Shown: in pieces, positions 20,002 to 29,479 of the stretch | Layout: every line of letters starts with the position of its first letter | Numbering within the stretch: position 1 is the stretch's first letter | Origin: Silvimonas soli | Lineage (GTDB): Bacteria; Pseudomonadota; Gammaproteobacteria; Burkholderiales; Chitinibacteraceae | NCBI RefSeq assembly: GCF_030035605.1 | Contig: NZ_CP106736.1 | Span: 1,302,001-1,366,000 of the forward strand | DNA: 64,000 nt | Direction: 5' to 3' | Made by a program: the position numbers and the translations under genes | Notes under the pieces: model-generated | The model's input: only the letters and a program-made list of their open reading frames with translations | What the model was told of the DNA's origin: nothing | The model's database searches: none

Positions 20002-20559
20002 TCAGTAGTCAAGGCCCCAGTCCACCGTGATGATCCTTGCTGCCAGATCGACCTTGAGCACCACATGCCCGACAAAGGGCAGCAGGCGCTCGACATCGCC
20101 GTCTTTGGCTACGATCACATCATTGGCACCGGTCTCGAATAACTTCTCGACCACACCAAGGTGTTCACCCTGAACGTTGACTACTGCCAGGCCGACCAGG
20201 TCAGCCCAGTAATATTCATCAGCGCCAGCTTGCGGCATCAGGCTACGCGGCACCGCGACCTGGCAGCCTTTGAGGGCAAATGCCTTGTCACGATCATCCA
20301 CACCGGCCAGCGTCACAGACAGCTTTTTCGGCTGTACTGCGGCTTCTACCAGTGTGTAGGCGCGCCATTGACCGTCTCGCCCGATCCACCATGTTTTGTA
20401 GTCGAGCAAGCTGTCGGGATGTTCGGTATCCGCAACGACATTAATGCCGCCACGAATGCCAAAAGCCCCGCTGATATAACCCATTGAGACCAGATCTTCT
20501 GGAACGGTCGCAACAGATTGGGTTTGCGGGGCTGTCGGTTTATTGCTAGCCACGATCAA
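20002..20559 (-). CDS. rimM: 16S rRNA processing/30S maturation factor RimM
   Basis: RimM binds S19 and helps mature the 30S head. The 185-residue protein begins with a short variable tail and then MGYISGAFGIRGGINVVADTEHPDSL. It has a C-terminal PRC barrel with YYWADLVGLAVVN and GANDVIVAKDGDVERLLPFV. It starts 4 bases after rpsP in the standard betaproteobacterial operon. Confidence 0.96.
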   Translation of the reverse strand: MIVASNKPTAPQTQSVATVPEDLVSMGYISGAFGIRGGINVVADTEHPDSLLDYKTWWIGRDGQWRAYTLVEAAVQPKKLSVTLAGVDDRDKAFALKGCQVAVPRSLMPQAGADEYYWADLVGLAVVNVQGEHLGVVEKLFETGANDVIVAKDGDVERLLPFVGHVVLKVDLAARIITVDWGLDY

Positions 20560-20563
20560 CTGC

Positions 20564-20815
20564 TTATGCAGCAGCTGGCTTGTAGCCCTTCAGCAGGCGA
20601 GCAACGGTGTCGCTCACTTGCGCGCCAACGCCAACCCAGTGGTTCACGCGATCAAGCGCGAAACGAACTGGTTCCTGGCCTTCGCCGGCGGACGGGTCAT
20701 AGAAACCCACGCGCTCGATGAAGCGGCCATCGCGGCGATTGCGCGAATCAGTAACAACAACATTGTAGAACGGACGGTTTTTGGCGCCGCCGCGGGACAG
20801 ACGAATCACAACCAT
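20564..20815 (-). CDS. rpsP: 30S ribosomal protein S16
   Basis: This 83-residue small-subunit protein has MVVIRLSRGGAKNRPFYNVVVTDSRNRRDGRFIERVGFYDP, the S16 hallmark. It is the first gene of the rpsP-rimM-trmD-rplS operon. Confidence 0.98.
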   Translation of the reverse strand: MVVIRLSRGGAKNRPFYNVVVTDSRNRRDGRFIERVGFYDPSAGEGQEPVRFALDRVNHWVGVGAQVSDTVARLLKGYKPAAA

Positions 20816-20855
20816 GATTGATACCCAGTAGAAATCGGTTTACGCGAAACCAGCG

Positions 20856-20885
20856 ATTGTATGTGAAAAGCGCAAAGCAATACAA
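20856..20885 (-). promoter_or_regulatory. Candidate promoter of the rpsP operon
   Basis: The minus strand carries TTGTAT (20880-20885), 18 bases, then TACAAT (20856-20861), about 40 bases before the rpsP ATG. Its position between ffh and rpsP fits. Assigned by eye. Confidence 0.5.
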
Positions 20886-20921
20886 GTGTTTAGCTCGAAA
20901 GCCTGCGCCCGGACCAACGAT

Positions 20922-22265
20922 TTACATCCCCGGCAGCATGCCTTTCATGCCGCGCATCATCTTCATCATGCCGCCTTTGGAGAACTGCTTCATCATTTTT
21001 TGCGTCTCTTCAAATTGCTTCAAAAGACGGTTTACTTCTTGCACGCTCACGCCTGCACCCGCCGCAATACGGCGTTTGCGGCTGGCTTTGATCAATTCCG
21101 GCTTGCGTCTTTCCAGTGGGGTCATCGAATTGATAATGCCCTCGATGCGCGCTACGGATTTGTCGGTCACCTGGCTATTTGCCATCTGGCTGACCTGGCC
21201 TGGCAATTTGTCCAGCAAAGCACCCATGCCACCCATTTTTTTCATCTGGCCGATCTGCGATTTGAAATCTTCCAGGTCAAAACCCTTGCCGGATTTGACC
21301 TTTTTCATCATCTGCAGCGCTTCAGCTTCGTTGACGTTTTTCTGCACGTCTTCGATCAGCGACAGCACATCGCCCATGCCCAGCACGCGGCTGGCCATAC
21401 GATCCGGGTAGAACGGTTCCAGACCGGTTAGCTTTTCACCGACACCGATAAACTTGATCGGTTTACCGGTAACCTGGCGCACCGACAACGCCGCACCGCC
21501 GCGCGAATCGCCATCGAGCTTGGTCAGAATCACACCCGTCAACGGCAGCGTTTCATTAAACGCACGGGCCGTGTTGACCGCATCCTGGCCCTGCATGGCG
21601 TCGACTACGAACAGCGTTTCGACCGGATTCACCGAGGCGTGCAGTTCTTTGATCTCGGCCATCATGGCTTCATCAATCGCCAGACGGCCCGCCGTATCGA
21701 CGATCAGTACATCGTGAAAATGCTTCTTGGCGTAATCGTGTGCAGCAAGGGCAATGTCGACCGGTTTTTGCGCCACATCAGACGGAAACCACTCCACCTC
21801 GATTTGTGCCGCCAGCGTTTTCAACTGCTCAATCGCCGCCGGGCGATACACGTCGGTGGACACCAGCAAGACTTTTTTCTTGTGTTCTTCTTTCAGCCGT
21901 TTGGCCAGCTTGCCAGAGGTGGTCGTTTTACCCGCGCCTTGCAAGCCCGCCATCAACACCACAGCGGGCGGCACCGCAGCCAGATTGAGCGCATCGTTCT
22001 GCGCGCCCATCAGCTTGGTCAGTTCTTCATACACTACGCCAATGAATGCCTGACCCGGCGTCAGGCTGCCAATGACGTCCTGCCCCAGCCCGCGCTCTTT
22101 CACATCGGCGATAAATTGCTTAACCACCGACAAGGCCACATCGGCTTCTAGCAGCGCCATGCGCACTTCGCGCAGGGCATCCTGGATATTGGTTTCAGTC
22201 AGGCGGGACTGACCGCGCAGGGTTTTAACAACCCCGCTCAGGCGGTTGGAGAGGTTATCCAGCAT
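20922..22265 (-). CDS. ffh: Signal recognition particle protein Ffh
   Basis: This SRP GTPase binds 4.5S RNA and signal anchors and delivers ribosomes to FtsY. The 447-residue protein has the N domain, the G domain with GLQGAGKT at 107-114, DTAGRLAIDEAMM and TKLDGDSRGGAALSV, and a methionine-rich M domain ending in MMKMMRGMKGMLPGM. ATG at 22265 (MLDNLSNRLSG) with AAGGAAAG upstream is the family start; the open frame to 22295 is not used. It is divergent from the CcsA-like gene. Confidence 0.97.
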   Translation of the reverse strand: MLDNLSNRLSGVVKTLRGQSRLTETNIQDALREVRMALLEADVALSVVKQFIADVKERGLGQDVIGSLTPGQAFIGVVYEELTKLMGAQNDALNLAAVPPAVVLMAGLQGAGKTTTSGKLAKRLKEEHKKKVLLVSTDVYRPAAIEQLKTLAAQIEVEWFPSDVAQKPVDIALAAHDYAKKHFHDVLIVDTAGRLAIDEAMMAEIKELHASVNPVETLFVVDAMQGQDAVNTARAFNETLPLTGVILTKLDGDSRGGAALSVRQVTGKPIKFIGVGEKLTGLEPFYPDRMASRVLGMGDVLSLIEDVQKNVNEAEALQMMKKVKSGKGFDLEDFKSQIGQMKKMGGMGALLDKLPGQVSQMANSQVTDKSVARIEGIINSMTPLERRKPELIKASRKRRIAAGAGVSVQEVNRLLKQFEETQKMMKQFSKGGMMKMMRGMKGMLPGM

Positions 22266-22337
22266 AAATTCTTTCCTTGCAGGCTCGACGGCCAAGCCGG
22301 CTCTGTTAGACTAATCAATCCCCCGATTCTAACTGAT

Positions 22338-23153
22338 TTGATATCCGTGTCCTGGCTCGCGTTGATCGCTTTGTTCATTTATCTGGCTCTTGGGTGGCAT
22401 TTTTGCCGCACCCGGCTAGCTGGTCGCGGCACCATTCACCCGGGCATCGAACACGCACTCTTGCTCTTGGCACTGGCAGTTCATGGCCTGGCGTTGTGGC
22501 CCTCACTGGCCGCGCCACCGTTGCATTTCGGCGCATCAGAGGCACTGTCGATTGTGGCCTGGCTGGCTTTGATCACCTATCTGGTCGGTCATCTGGCCTT
22601 CCCGCTGGAAGGTTTGCAGCCGCCCGTTATGGGCATGACCGTGTTATTACTGGGCGCAAGTCTGCTGCTACCTCCGGGTCACGTTTTGACCTACACCCAG
22701 AACGGCATTTCCCGCCTGCACTTTATGGCCGCGATGCTGGCGTACGGCTTGTTTACCAACGCCACTGGCGTCGCCATCTTGATGCGGCTGGCAGATAAAC
22801 GGCTGCATCACGCCTCGGCCAATTTGCTGGTCCAGAAGTTGCCGCCGCTACTGGCGCTGGAAAAACTGCTCTTTGCCTGCATTACCACCGGCTTCTTGTT
22901 GCTGACTATTGCACTGATTACCGGTGTGACTTTCAGCGAAGAAATCTTTGGCAAAGCGCTGGAGTTCAATCACAAGATTGTGTTGTCGGTAGCCGCGTGG
23001 GTGGTTTATGGACTGTTGCTGGTGGGTCGTAAATTACGTGGGTGGCGTGGTCGTGTTGCCACACTGTGGGCAACCACCGGCTTCTGCTTGCTGATTCTGG
23101 GCTATATCGGCAGCCGCTTTGTACTGGATGTCTTGCTGCACCGCCCAGGCTAA
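22338..23153 (+). CDS. CcsA/YpjD-like inner membrane protein (cytochrome c assembly family)
   Basis: A 271-residue integral membrane protein with about eight hydrophobic segments. It belongs to the CcsA/CcmF/YpjD superfamily: HFMAAMLAYGLFTNATGVAIL and the C-terminal NHKIVLSVAAWVVYGLLLVGRKLRGWRGRVATLW. The tryptophan-rich WWD haem-handling motif of true CcsA is not visible, so it is closer to YpjD, whose role is unclear. The start is TTG at 22338 or GTG at 22347. The ffh/ypjD/corC arrangement recurs in betaproteobacteria. Confidence 0.82.
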   Translation: MISVSWLALIALFIYLALGWHFCRTRLAGRGTIHPGIEHALLLLALAVHGLALWPSLAAPPLHFGASEALSIVAWLALITYLVGHLAFPLEGLQPPVMGMTVLLLGASLLLPPGHVLTYTQNGISRLHFMAAMLAYGLFTNATGVAILMRLADKRLHHASANLLVQKLPPLLALEKLLFACITTGFLLLTIALITGVTFSEEIFGKALEFNHKIVLSVAAWVVYGLLLVGRKLRGWRGRVATLWATTGFCLLILGYIGSRFVLDVLLHRPG

Positions 23154-23181
23154 AGCCCAGGTTATTGAATTAAAGCGAGCC

Positions 23182-23195
23182 TGGCGCTGCTATAA
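23182..23195 (+). promoter_or_regulatory. Extended -10 promoter of the CorC-like gene
   Basis: TGCTATAAT (ending at 23195) is a perfect TATAAT with the extended TGN element. No good -35 is present, which such promoters tolerate. Transcription would start near 23202. Confidence 0.6.
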
Positions 23196-23225
23196 TCCAC
23201 GCCATTGCCACTCCGGAATGCCGCT

Positions 23226-24494
23226 TTGGACGACATCCCCATAGGTGGACTGATCGCTGCCCTGATCATCTGCCTTTTCAGTTCCGCTTTTTTTTCCGCC
23301 TCGGAAACCGCCATGATGGCGGTCAATCGTTTCCGCCTCAAAGCCCGTGCCCAGCAAGGCCATCAAGGCGCCATCCTCACACGCAAGCTGCTTGATCACA
23401 CTGACCGTTTGCTGGGTGTGATTCTGTTGGGCAATACGCTGATCAATACAGCCACAGCGACCTTGGCCACGCTGATTACCACGCGCTTGTTCGCTGGCAC
23501 GCATTACGCGCTCGGCATTGCCACGCTGCTGGTTGCCTTTGCCATTCTGGTTTTCTCAGAAGCCACCCCCAAGGTAATCGCCGCAACGCATCCGGAAAAA
23601 ACCGCTGTTCTGGCGAGTTTCCCGCTTACCTTGTTGTTGAAGGTGTTTTACCCGGCAGTCTGGTTCATCAACCTGTTTGTGCACGCGCTGCTGCGCTTGT
23701 TTCAGTTGTCCGGCAAGAAGCAGGACCACACCAGCTTGAGCCCGGAGGAATTGCGTTTATTGGTGCTCGAATCTGGCCGCTTCATGGAAAAGAAGCATCA
23801 CACCATTCTGGTGAATCTGTTTGAACTGGCCAACATTACCGTCGATGACGTAATGACTCCGCGCCATCAGATTGAGGCGCTTGATCTGGAAGCGCCGCAC
23901 GAAGAACTGAGCCATCAACTCTATACTTGCCATCACACTCGCTTGCCGGTGTATGAAGGCAATGCGGACAATATGGTCGGCATATTGCACACACGCAAAG
24001 CCCTGTCATTGCACGAAGATGAAGTCACCGGGGACACCCTGCGCGCGCTGATCCGCCCGCCGTATTTCATTCCTTCCGGCACACCACTATTTACCCAGTT
24101 GCAGAATTTTCAGGAAAACCGGCGGCGCATTGGGCTGGTGGTCGACGAGTATGGCGAGTTGCGTGGGCTAGTGACCCTGGAAGACATCCTCGAACAGATC
24201 ATTGGCGAATTCACCACTAACGCGCCCGGCACCGGCTCGCGTCTGGAAAAACAATCCGACGGTAGTTATTTGCTGGATGGCTCCATGAGCCTGCGTGAAC
24301 TCAATCGTAAGCTCAAACGCAATTTTCCACTGGATGGCCCCAAAACGCTCAACGGACTGGTGCTGGAATACTTTGAAGACATTCCGGATGCGGGCACTTG
24401 TCTGACCATTGCCGGCGAGCGCCTGGAAATAATGCAAACCCAGGATCGCAGCATCAAGATGATCCGCCTTTATCCGCAGCCTGAACCCCGCTAG
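23226..24494 (+). CDS. HlyC/CorC-family membrane protein with CBS pair
   Basis: The 422-residue protein has a DUF21/CNNM membrane domain (SAFFSASETAMMAVNRFRLKARAQQG, about four helices). Two CBS domains follow, with VDDVMTPRHQIEALDLEAP and IPSGTPLFTQLQNFQENRRRIGLVVDEYGELRGLVTLEDILEQIIGE. A C-terminal CorC_HlyC domain contains YLLDGSMSLRELNRKL. Family members act in Mg2+/Co2+ efflux or homeostasis. TTG at 23226 (MDDIPIGGL) with a CCGGAA upstream is chosen; a TTG at 23205 would leave almost no leader after the predicted transcription start. Confidence 0.88.
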   Translation: MDDIPIGGLIAALIICLFSSAFFSASETAMMAVNRFRLKARAQQGHQGAILTRKLLDHTDRLLGVILLGNTLINTATATLATLITTRLFAGTHYALGIATLLVAFAILVFSEATPKVIAATHPEKTAVLASFPLTLLLKVFYPAVWFINLFVHALLRLFQLSGKKQDHTSLSPEELRLLVLESGRFMEKKHHTILVNLFELANITVDDVMTPRHQIEALDLEAPHEELSHQLYTCHHTRLPVYEGNADNMVGILHTRKALSLHEDEVTGDTLRALIRPPYFIPSGTPLFTQLQNFQENRRRIGLVVDEYGELRGLVTLEDILEQIIGEFTTNAPGTGSRLEKQSDGSYLLDGSMSLRELNRKLKRNFPLDGPKTLNGLVLEYFEDIPDAGTCLTIAGERLEIMQTQDRSIKMIRLYPQPEPR

Positions 24495-24794
24495 CCAATA
24501 CGCATAAATGTGCCAAAAGCGCGACACCGTTCAGCGCCGCGCGCCGGTAGCTTGCTATGACTCGCAGAATACGCACAATTCGGTGTGGCCTTTGTTAGAC
24601 TGAGCTATTAGACCAATTCTTAAAATGCTCGGGCAGATAACGCGGTATCCCTTGCATGGTTCTGCCGCAGCCGTACCGTTATGCGCTTTGTGGTGATTCG
24701 GGATTCAAAAGATTCGCGGATTAACCGGGTTGTCCCCATGGACCAGAGCACATGCCGGCTTGATTGAATCTGCTCGAAACTGAATACGACGCCT
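24495..24794. other. Intergenic region upstream of pilB
   Basis: About 300 bases without a gene. It should contain the pilBCD promoter. A GG...GC pair near 24641-24655 was tested as a sigma-54 site and fails on spacing. No terminator for the CorC-like gene is evident. Confidence 0.45.
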
Positions 24795-26504
24795 ATGTCC
24801 ACAACTTCAGCCCCTATTTCCGGCTTGGCACGCCTGCTGGTTCAGCACGGGCGCTTGGCCGAATCCGATATCGAAGCCATTCACCAGACGCCAGGTGAAG
24901 GCAAAAACTCGTTCATCGAGCAGCTCATCCAGAGCAAAAAGATGACGGGCAAAGAAATTGCCGAGTTCAGCTCGCAGGCCTTTGGTTATCCATTGCTGGA
25001 TCTGGACCAGATTGACGACAGTTATATTCCACAAGGGGTGCTTGATCCGAAACTGATGCAAGCGCAGCGGTTGGTGCCGCTATTCAAGCGCGGCACGCGG
25101 CTGTTTATCGGCATTTCTGACATCACCAACATGCAGGCGCTGGAAGAAGTGCGCTTTCAGACCGGCCAGCAAATCGAACCCATCGTGGTCGAAGATGCCA
25201 AGTTGCTGGCCTTGCTGTTCAAGCTGATTGAGGCCTCGGGCGCTTCCATCAAAGACCTGCAAGTCAATGACGCCGAACTTGAATTAAGCGGCGGTGAAGA
25301 AGAGAACAAGCCAGAAGTCGCATCGGTCGATGTTGACGATGCGCCGGTGGTGAAATATATCCAGAAAATCCTGCTGGATGCGATCAAGGCCGAGGCTTCG
25401 GATATTCACTTCGAGCCTTACGAAAAGTTCTACCGCATCCGCTATCGCCAGGACGGCATTTTGCGTGAGGTAGCGCAGCCGCCACTGGCCATCAAAGAAA
25501 AAATCGCTTCGCGGATCAAGGTGATCTCCAAGCTGGATATCTCGGAAAAACGCGTGCCGCAAGATGGCCGGATGAAACTGGTGCTATCGCGCACCCGTGC
25601 CATTGATTTCCGGGTCTCCACGCTGCCGACTTTGCACGGCGAAAAGATTTGTATCCGGATTCTGGACCCGTCATCAGCCACGCTCGGCATCGACGCGCTC
25701 GGCTACGACCCGGATCAGAAAGAATATCTGATGCGTGCAATCAACCGGCCTTACGGCATGGTGCTGGTGACCGGCCCAACGGGCTCCGGCAAAACGGTGT
25801 CGTTGTACACCTGTTTGAATATTCTGAATGTGCCGGGCACCAACATTTCGACGGCGGAAGACCCGGCCGAAATCAACTTGCCCGGCGTGAATCAGGTGAA
25901 CGTCAATGAAAAAGCCGGGCTGACGTTCTCCGTCGCGCTCAAGGCCTTCTTGCGGCAAGATCCGGACGTGATCATGGTCGGCGAAATCCGTGACCTGGAA
26001 ACCGCCGACATTGCGATCAAGGCGGCGCAGACGGGTCACATGGTGTTCTCTACCCTGCACACCAACGACGCGCCGAGCACGCTCACCCGTTTGTTGAATA
26101 TGGGTGTCGCACCATTTAACGTCGCCTCGTCGGTCATTTTGATCACGGCGCAGCGTTTGGGCCGGCGTTTGTGTTCGCAATGCAAGGTACCAATGGACAT
26201 CCCGCACGAGGCATTGCTGGATGCCGGTTTTACTGAAGCCGACCTGGATGGCAGCTGGACACCTTATCGCCCGGTGGGCTGTGATCACTGTAAAGGTACC
26301 GGCTATAAGGGCCGGGTGGGCATTTATCAGGTCATGCCGATTTCTGACGAAATGAACCGTATCATCATGAAAAACGGCACCGCCATCGATATTGCCGATC
26401 AGGCCAGACGCGAAGGTGTGCGCGATTTGCGTTTGTCCGGGCTGATCAAGGTCAAGCTGGGAGTGACTTCGCTAGAAGAAGTCATGGCAATTACCAATGA
26501 ATAA
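24795..26504 (+). CDS. pilB: Type IV pilus assembly ATPase PilB
   Basis: This cytoplasmic hexameric ATPase drives pilus extension. The 569-residue protein has an MshE/T2SSE N-domain (to about 150) and the secretion ATPase core. Walker A GPTGSGKT is at 327-334, with Asp-box IMVGEIRDLETADIAIKAAQTGHMVFSTLHTNDA and the zinc tetracysteine CSQC...CDHCKGTGYKGR. The C terminus VTSLEEVMAITNE is typical. ATG at 24795 is used. It is the first gene of pilB-pilC-pilD. Confidence 0.96.
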   Translation: MSTTSAPISGLARLLVQHGRLAESDIEAIHQTPGEGKNSFIEQLIQSKKMTGKEIAEFSSQAFGYPLLDLDQIDDSYIPQGVLDPKLMQAQRLVPLFKRGTRLFIGISDITNMQALEEVRFQTGQQIEPIVVEDAKLLALLFKLIEASGASIKDLQVNDAELELSGGEEENKPEVASVDVDDAPVVKYIQKILLDAIKAEASDIHFEPYEKFYRIRYRQDGILREVAQPPLAIKEKIASRIKVISKLDISEKRVPQDGRMKLVLSRTRAIDFRVSTLPTLHGEKICIRILDPSSATLGIDALGYDPDQKEYLMRAINRPYGMVLVTGPTGSGKTVSLYTCLNILNVPGTNISTAEDPAEINLPGVNQVNVNEKAGLTFSVALKAFLRQDPDVIMVGEIRDLETADIAIKAAQTGHMVFSTLHTNDAPSTLTRLLNMGVAPFNVASSVILITAQRLGRRLCSQCKVPMDIPHEALLDAGFTEADLDGSWTPYRPVGCDHCKGTGYKGRVGIYQVMPISDEMNRIIMKNGTAIDIADQARREGVRDLRLSGLIKVKLGVTSLEEVMAITNE

Positions 26505-26568
26505 TCATTGCACTGCAAACTCATCAAACGGGCATACAACCGCCCCAAGCAGGAAAGGGAACCAGTAA

Positions 26569-27807
26569 ATGGCGACAACAACAGCCAGGCCAGCCAAGCA
26601 GACGCTGAAGGTCAAGGAATATACCTACAGTTGGGAAGGCAAGGATCGCAACGGCAAGATCGTCAAAGGCGAAAGCCGGGCCAGCGGCGAAGCCGTGATC
26701 AAAACCCATTTGCGGCGGCAAGGTATCAACGTTATCCGGGTGAAGCGTCAGCGCGTCAGCGGCGGCAAACGCATTACCGACGAAGATATCACCATGTTTA
26801 CCCGGCAGCTTTCCACCATGCTCAAGTCGGGCGTGCCGTTGTTGCTGTCGTTCGATATTGTGGCCAAGGGTCATAGCAACCCATCGGTGACCAAGCTGCT
26901 GATGGAAATCAAATCGGATATCGAGAGCGGGTTTTCCATGACCCAGGCTTTCCGCAAGCACCCGAAATATTTCGATGCACTGTATTGCAACTTGATCCAG
27001 GCCGGTGAGCAAGCCGGTATTCTGGATACGCTGCTGGCGCGTCTGGCAACTTACAAAGAAAAGATGCTGGGCGTTAAAAAGAAGATCAAGTCGGCCATGT
27101 TTTACCCGACTGCAGTGATTGTGGCAGCGTTTGTCATCACCGCCGTCATCATGATCTTCGTGATTCCAGCCTTTAAAGATTTGTTCTCCAGCTTCGGCGC
27201 CGATTTGCCAGGCCCAACGCTGCTGGTGATGGCCATCTCCGACTACTTTGTGCATTACTGGTGGTTAATCTTTGGCGGCATTTTTGGCGGTTTCTATTTC
27301 TTCATGAAAGCATGGCGACGTTCCGAGGCCATGCAGATCGTAATGGATCGCTGGTTGCTCAAGCTGCCGGTGCTGGGCGACATCATGAAGAACTCGATTC
27401 TGGCCCGCTGGAGCCGGACGTTGTCCACCATGTTTGCTGCGGGTGTGCCGCTGGTTGAGTCGCTCGAATCTGTGGGTGGCGCCGCCGGCAATCATCTGTA
27501 CAAGATTGCCACTCGCAAAATCCAGACCGAAGTTTCCACCGGGACCAGTCTGACCACGGCGATGCAGAACGTAAATGTGTTTCCCAACATGGTTTTGCAA
27601 ATGACTTCGATTGGCGAAGAGTCCGGCTCGCTGGACGCCATGCTCAGCAAGGTCGCCGACTACTACGAAGAAGAAGTGGATAATGCGGTAGAAGCCTTGT
27701 CCAGCCTGATGGAACCTATCATCATGGTGGTCTTGGGCACCTTGATTGGCGGTTTGGTGATCGCCATGTATCTGCCAATTTTCAAAATGGGTCAGGCGGT
27801 CGGTTAA
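26569..27807 (+). CDS. pilC: Type IV pilus inner-membrane platform protein PilC
   Basis: The polytopic platform protein couples PilB to pilin insertion. The 412-residue product begins with KEYTYSWEGKDRNGKIVKGESRA and carries two T2SSF domains, each with the RQLSTMLKSGVPLL / SRTLSTMFAAGVPLVESL type of repeat. Three membrane helices are visible near 175-200, 225-245 and 380-402. A GGAA precedes ATG 26569. Its TAA stop overlaps the ATG of pilD (TAATG). Confidence 0.95.
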   Translation: MATTTARPAKQTLKVKEYTYSWEGKDRNGKIVKGESRASGEAVIKTHLRRQGINVIRVKRQRVSGGKRITDEDITMFTRQLSTMLKSGVPLLLSFDIVAKGHSNPSVTKLLMEIKSDIESGFSMTQAFRKHPKYFDALYCNLIQAGEQAGILDTLLARLATYKEKMLGVKKKIKSAMFYPTAVIVAAFVITAVIMIFVIPAFKDLFSSFGADLPGPTLLVMAISDYFVHYWWLIFGGIFGGFYFFMKAWRRSEAMQIVMDRWLLKLPVLGDIMKNSILARWSRTLSTMFAAGVPLVESLESVGGAAGNHLYKIATRKIQTEVSTGTSLTTAMQNVNVFPNMVLQMTSIGEESGSLDAMLSKVADYYEEEVDNAVEALSSLMEPIIMVVLGTLIGGLVIAMYLPIFKMGQAVG

Positions 27808-28682
27808 TGCAGGAATTTGCTTGGTTGTTCACACAAAACCCGCTGCTTTTCAGCGGGTTTTGTTTAGTTCTAGGCCTTTTGGTCGGCAGTTTTCTCAACG
27901 TGGTGATTCATCGACTGCCACGCATGATCGAAGCCCAATTTCGCCAGGAATGCGCCGTCATTGATCTTCCGGTGAATGCGCCATTACCCGCGCCACCTAG
28001 CCGTTACAATCTGGTGGTGCCCCGTTCGGCTTGCCCATCGTGTGGACATCAGATTAGCGCGCTGGAGAACATCCCTCTGCTTAGCTGGCTGGCCTTGCGC
28101 GGCAAATGCAAGGGCTGTGGAGCCCCAATCAGCATCCGCTATCCGGCCGTGGAGCTACTGACAGGCCTGCTAACAGCCTGGGTCGGGGCGCATTACGGTT
28201 TTTCAGGTGAGGCACTGGCAGCCATTGTGCTGACTTGGGCCCTGATTGCGCTGTTCTTTATTGACGCAGACACGTATTTGTTGCCTGACTCCATTACGCT
28301 CCCGCTACTATGGATCGGTCTGCTATTCAATATCGATCATGGCTTTGTCTCGCTGCAATCTGCCGTGATCGGCGCAGCTGCCGGTTATCTGGCGCTGTGG
28401 TGTGTGTTCTGGTTATTCAAACTGGCCACCGGCAAGGAAGGGATGGGCTACGGCGACTTTAAACTGCTCGCTGCGCTGGGCGCCTGGTTTGGCTGGCAAA
28501 GCCTGCCCATCATCGTCTTGCTGTCTTCAGTTGCTGGCGCGGTATTGGGTATCATCATGACCGTGGCGGCCAAACGCGGCTTTGGCAAACCCATGCCATT
28601 CGGCCCCTATCTGGCGGTCGCCGGTTTCGCCACCTTGTTGTGGGGACCTCAGCTGCAAAGCCTGCTCTTTGGTGGCTTGTAA
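27807..28682 (+). CDS. pilD: Prepilin leader peptidase / N-methyltransferase PilD
   Basis: This bifunctional membrane enzyme cleaves and N-methylates type IV prepilins. The 291-residue protein contains GSFLNVVIHRLPRMIE, the zinc tetracysteine CPSC...CKGC, and the two catalytic aspartates in FFIDADTYLLPDSITLP and GYGDFKLLAALGAWFG. Several membrane helices follow. It is translationally coupled to pilC. Confidence 0.96.
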   Translation: MQEFAWLFTQNPLLFSGFCLVLGLLVGSFLNVVIHRLPRMIEAQFRQECAVIDLPVNAPLPAPPSRYNLVVPRSACPSCGHQISALENIPLLSWLALRGKCKGCGAPISIRYPAVELLTGLLTAWVGAHYGFSGEALAAIVLTWALIALFFIDADTYLLPDSITLPLLWIGLLFNIDHGFVSLQSAVIGAAAGYLALWCVFWLFKLATGKEGMGYGDFKLLAALGAWFGWQSLPIIVLLSSVAGAVLGIIMTVAAKRGFGKPMPFGPYLAVAGFATLLWGPQLQSLLFGGL

Positions 28683-28707
28683 AACTCCAGAAAAAACGAG
28701 GCGGGAT

Positions 28708-29316
28708 ATGCTGGTAATCGGTCTGACTGGCGGAGCAGGCAGCGGCAAATCAACGGTGGCAGATCTGTTTGCCGAGCATGGTGCCGGCATTGTCGATACG
28801 GATGTGATTGCCCATCAGCTATCCCGCCCGCCGTCAGCCGCACTGGATGAAATCCGCACCGTTTTTGGCGATGAGTTCATTGCGCAAGATGGCAGCATGG
28901 ATCGTCCGCGCATGCGGGAGCTGGTCTTGTCGGATGTATCGGCGCGGGGGCGACTTGAGGCCGTTTTTCATCCCAGAATTTTGCAATTGGCTAAAGAACA
29001 GCTGCAAACGCTCACCGCAACGCACCATTACGCCTTGGTTGTAGTGCCCTTGCTGTTCGAGTCTGGGCGCTTTTTGCCTTTAGTCTCCCGTACTGTCACT
29101 GTGGATTGCACGGTTGAGCGTCAGCGGACTCGCCTTGCCCAGCGCGCGGGCTTGACCACGCAAGCTATCGACCAATTGCTGGCTGCGCAATTTTCCAGAG
29201 AGCAAAGGCTGGCTCTGGCCGATGAGGTCATCCGCAATGACGGCAGCCGCGAAGAGCTTGCCGACCAGGTTGCTACGCTTCACCGGACCTTTATAAAGCT
29301 GACAAAATCGGCATAA
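28708..29316 (+). CDS. coaE: Dephospho-CoA kinase
   Basis: CoaE carries out the last step of coenzyme A synthesis, phosphorylating the 3'-OH of dephospho-CoA. The 202-residue protein begins MLVIGLTGGAGSGKST (P-loop), then IVDTDVIAHQL and VVPLLFESGRFLPLVSRTVTVDC. ATG at 28708 is the family start; the open frame from 28582 lies inside pilD. The gene follows pilD closely, as in most Neisseriales and Burkholderiales. Confidence 0.95.
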   Translation: MLVIGLTGGAGSGKSTVADLFAEHGAGIVDTDVIAHQLSRPPSAALDEIRTVFGDEFIAQDGSMDRPRMRELVLSDVSARGRLEAVFHPRILQLAKEQLQTLTATHHYALVVVPLLFESGRFLPLVSRTVTVDCTVERQRTRLAQRAGLTTQAIDQLLAAQFSREQRLALADEVIRNDGSREELADQVATLHRTFIKLTKSA

Positions 29317-29479
29317 TCCCCGCGCTACACCCATTTTTCGCGTATTGTTACAAGACACGAATTGAATTAAGCCCAATTCCTGTGAAATTGACACATGCAA
29401 ACTTACAGACGGGTTTTCAAACGTCTACGGTTGCTGCAGAATTGTGTATCTTTGCCCTCCCCCAACAGCCCGGCACACC

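Noticed and set aside
24636..24660. Sigma-54 promoter upstream of pilB
   Set aside because: A GG and GC pair is present, but the spacing is 8 rather than 10 bases.
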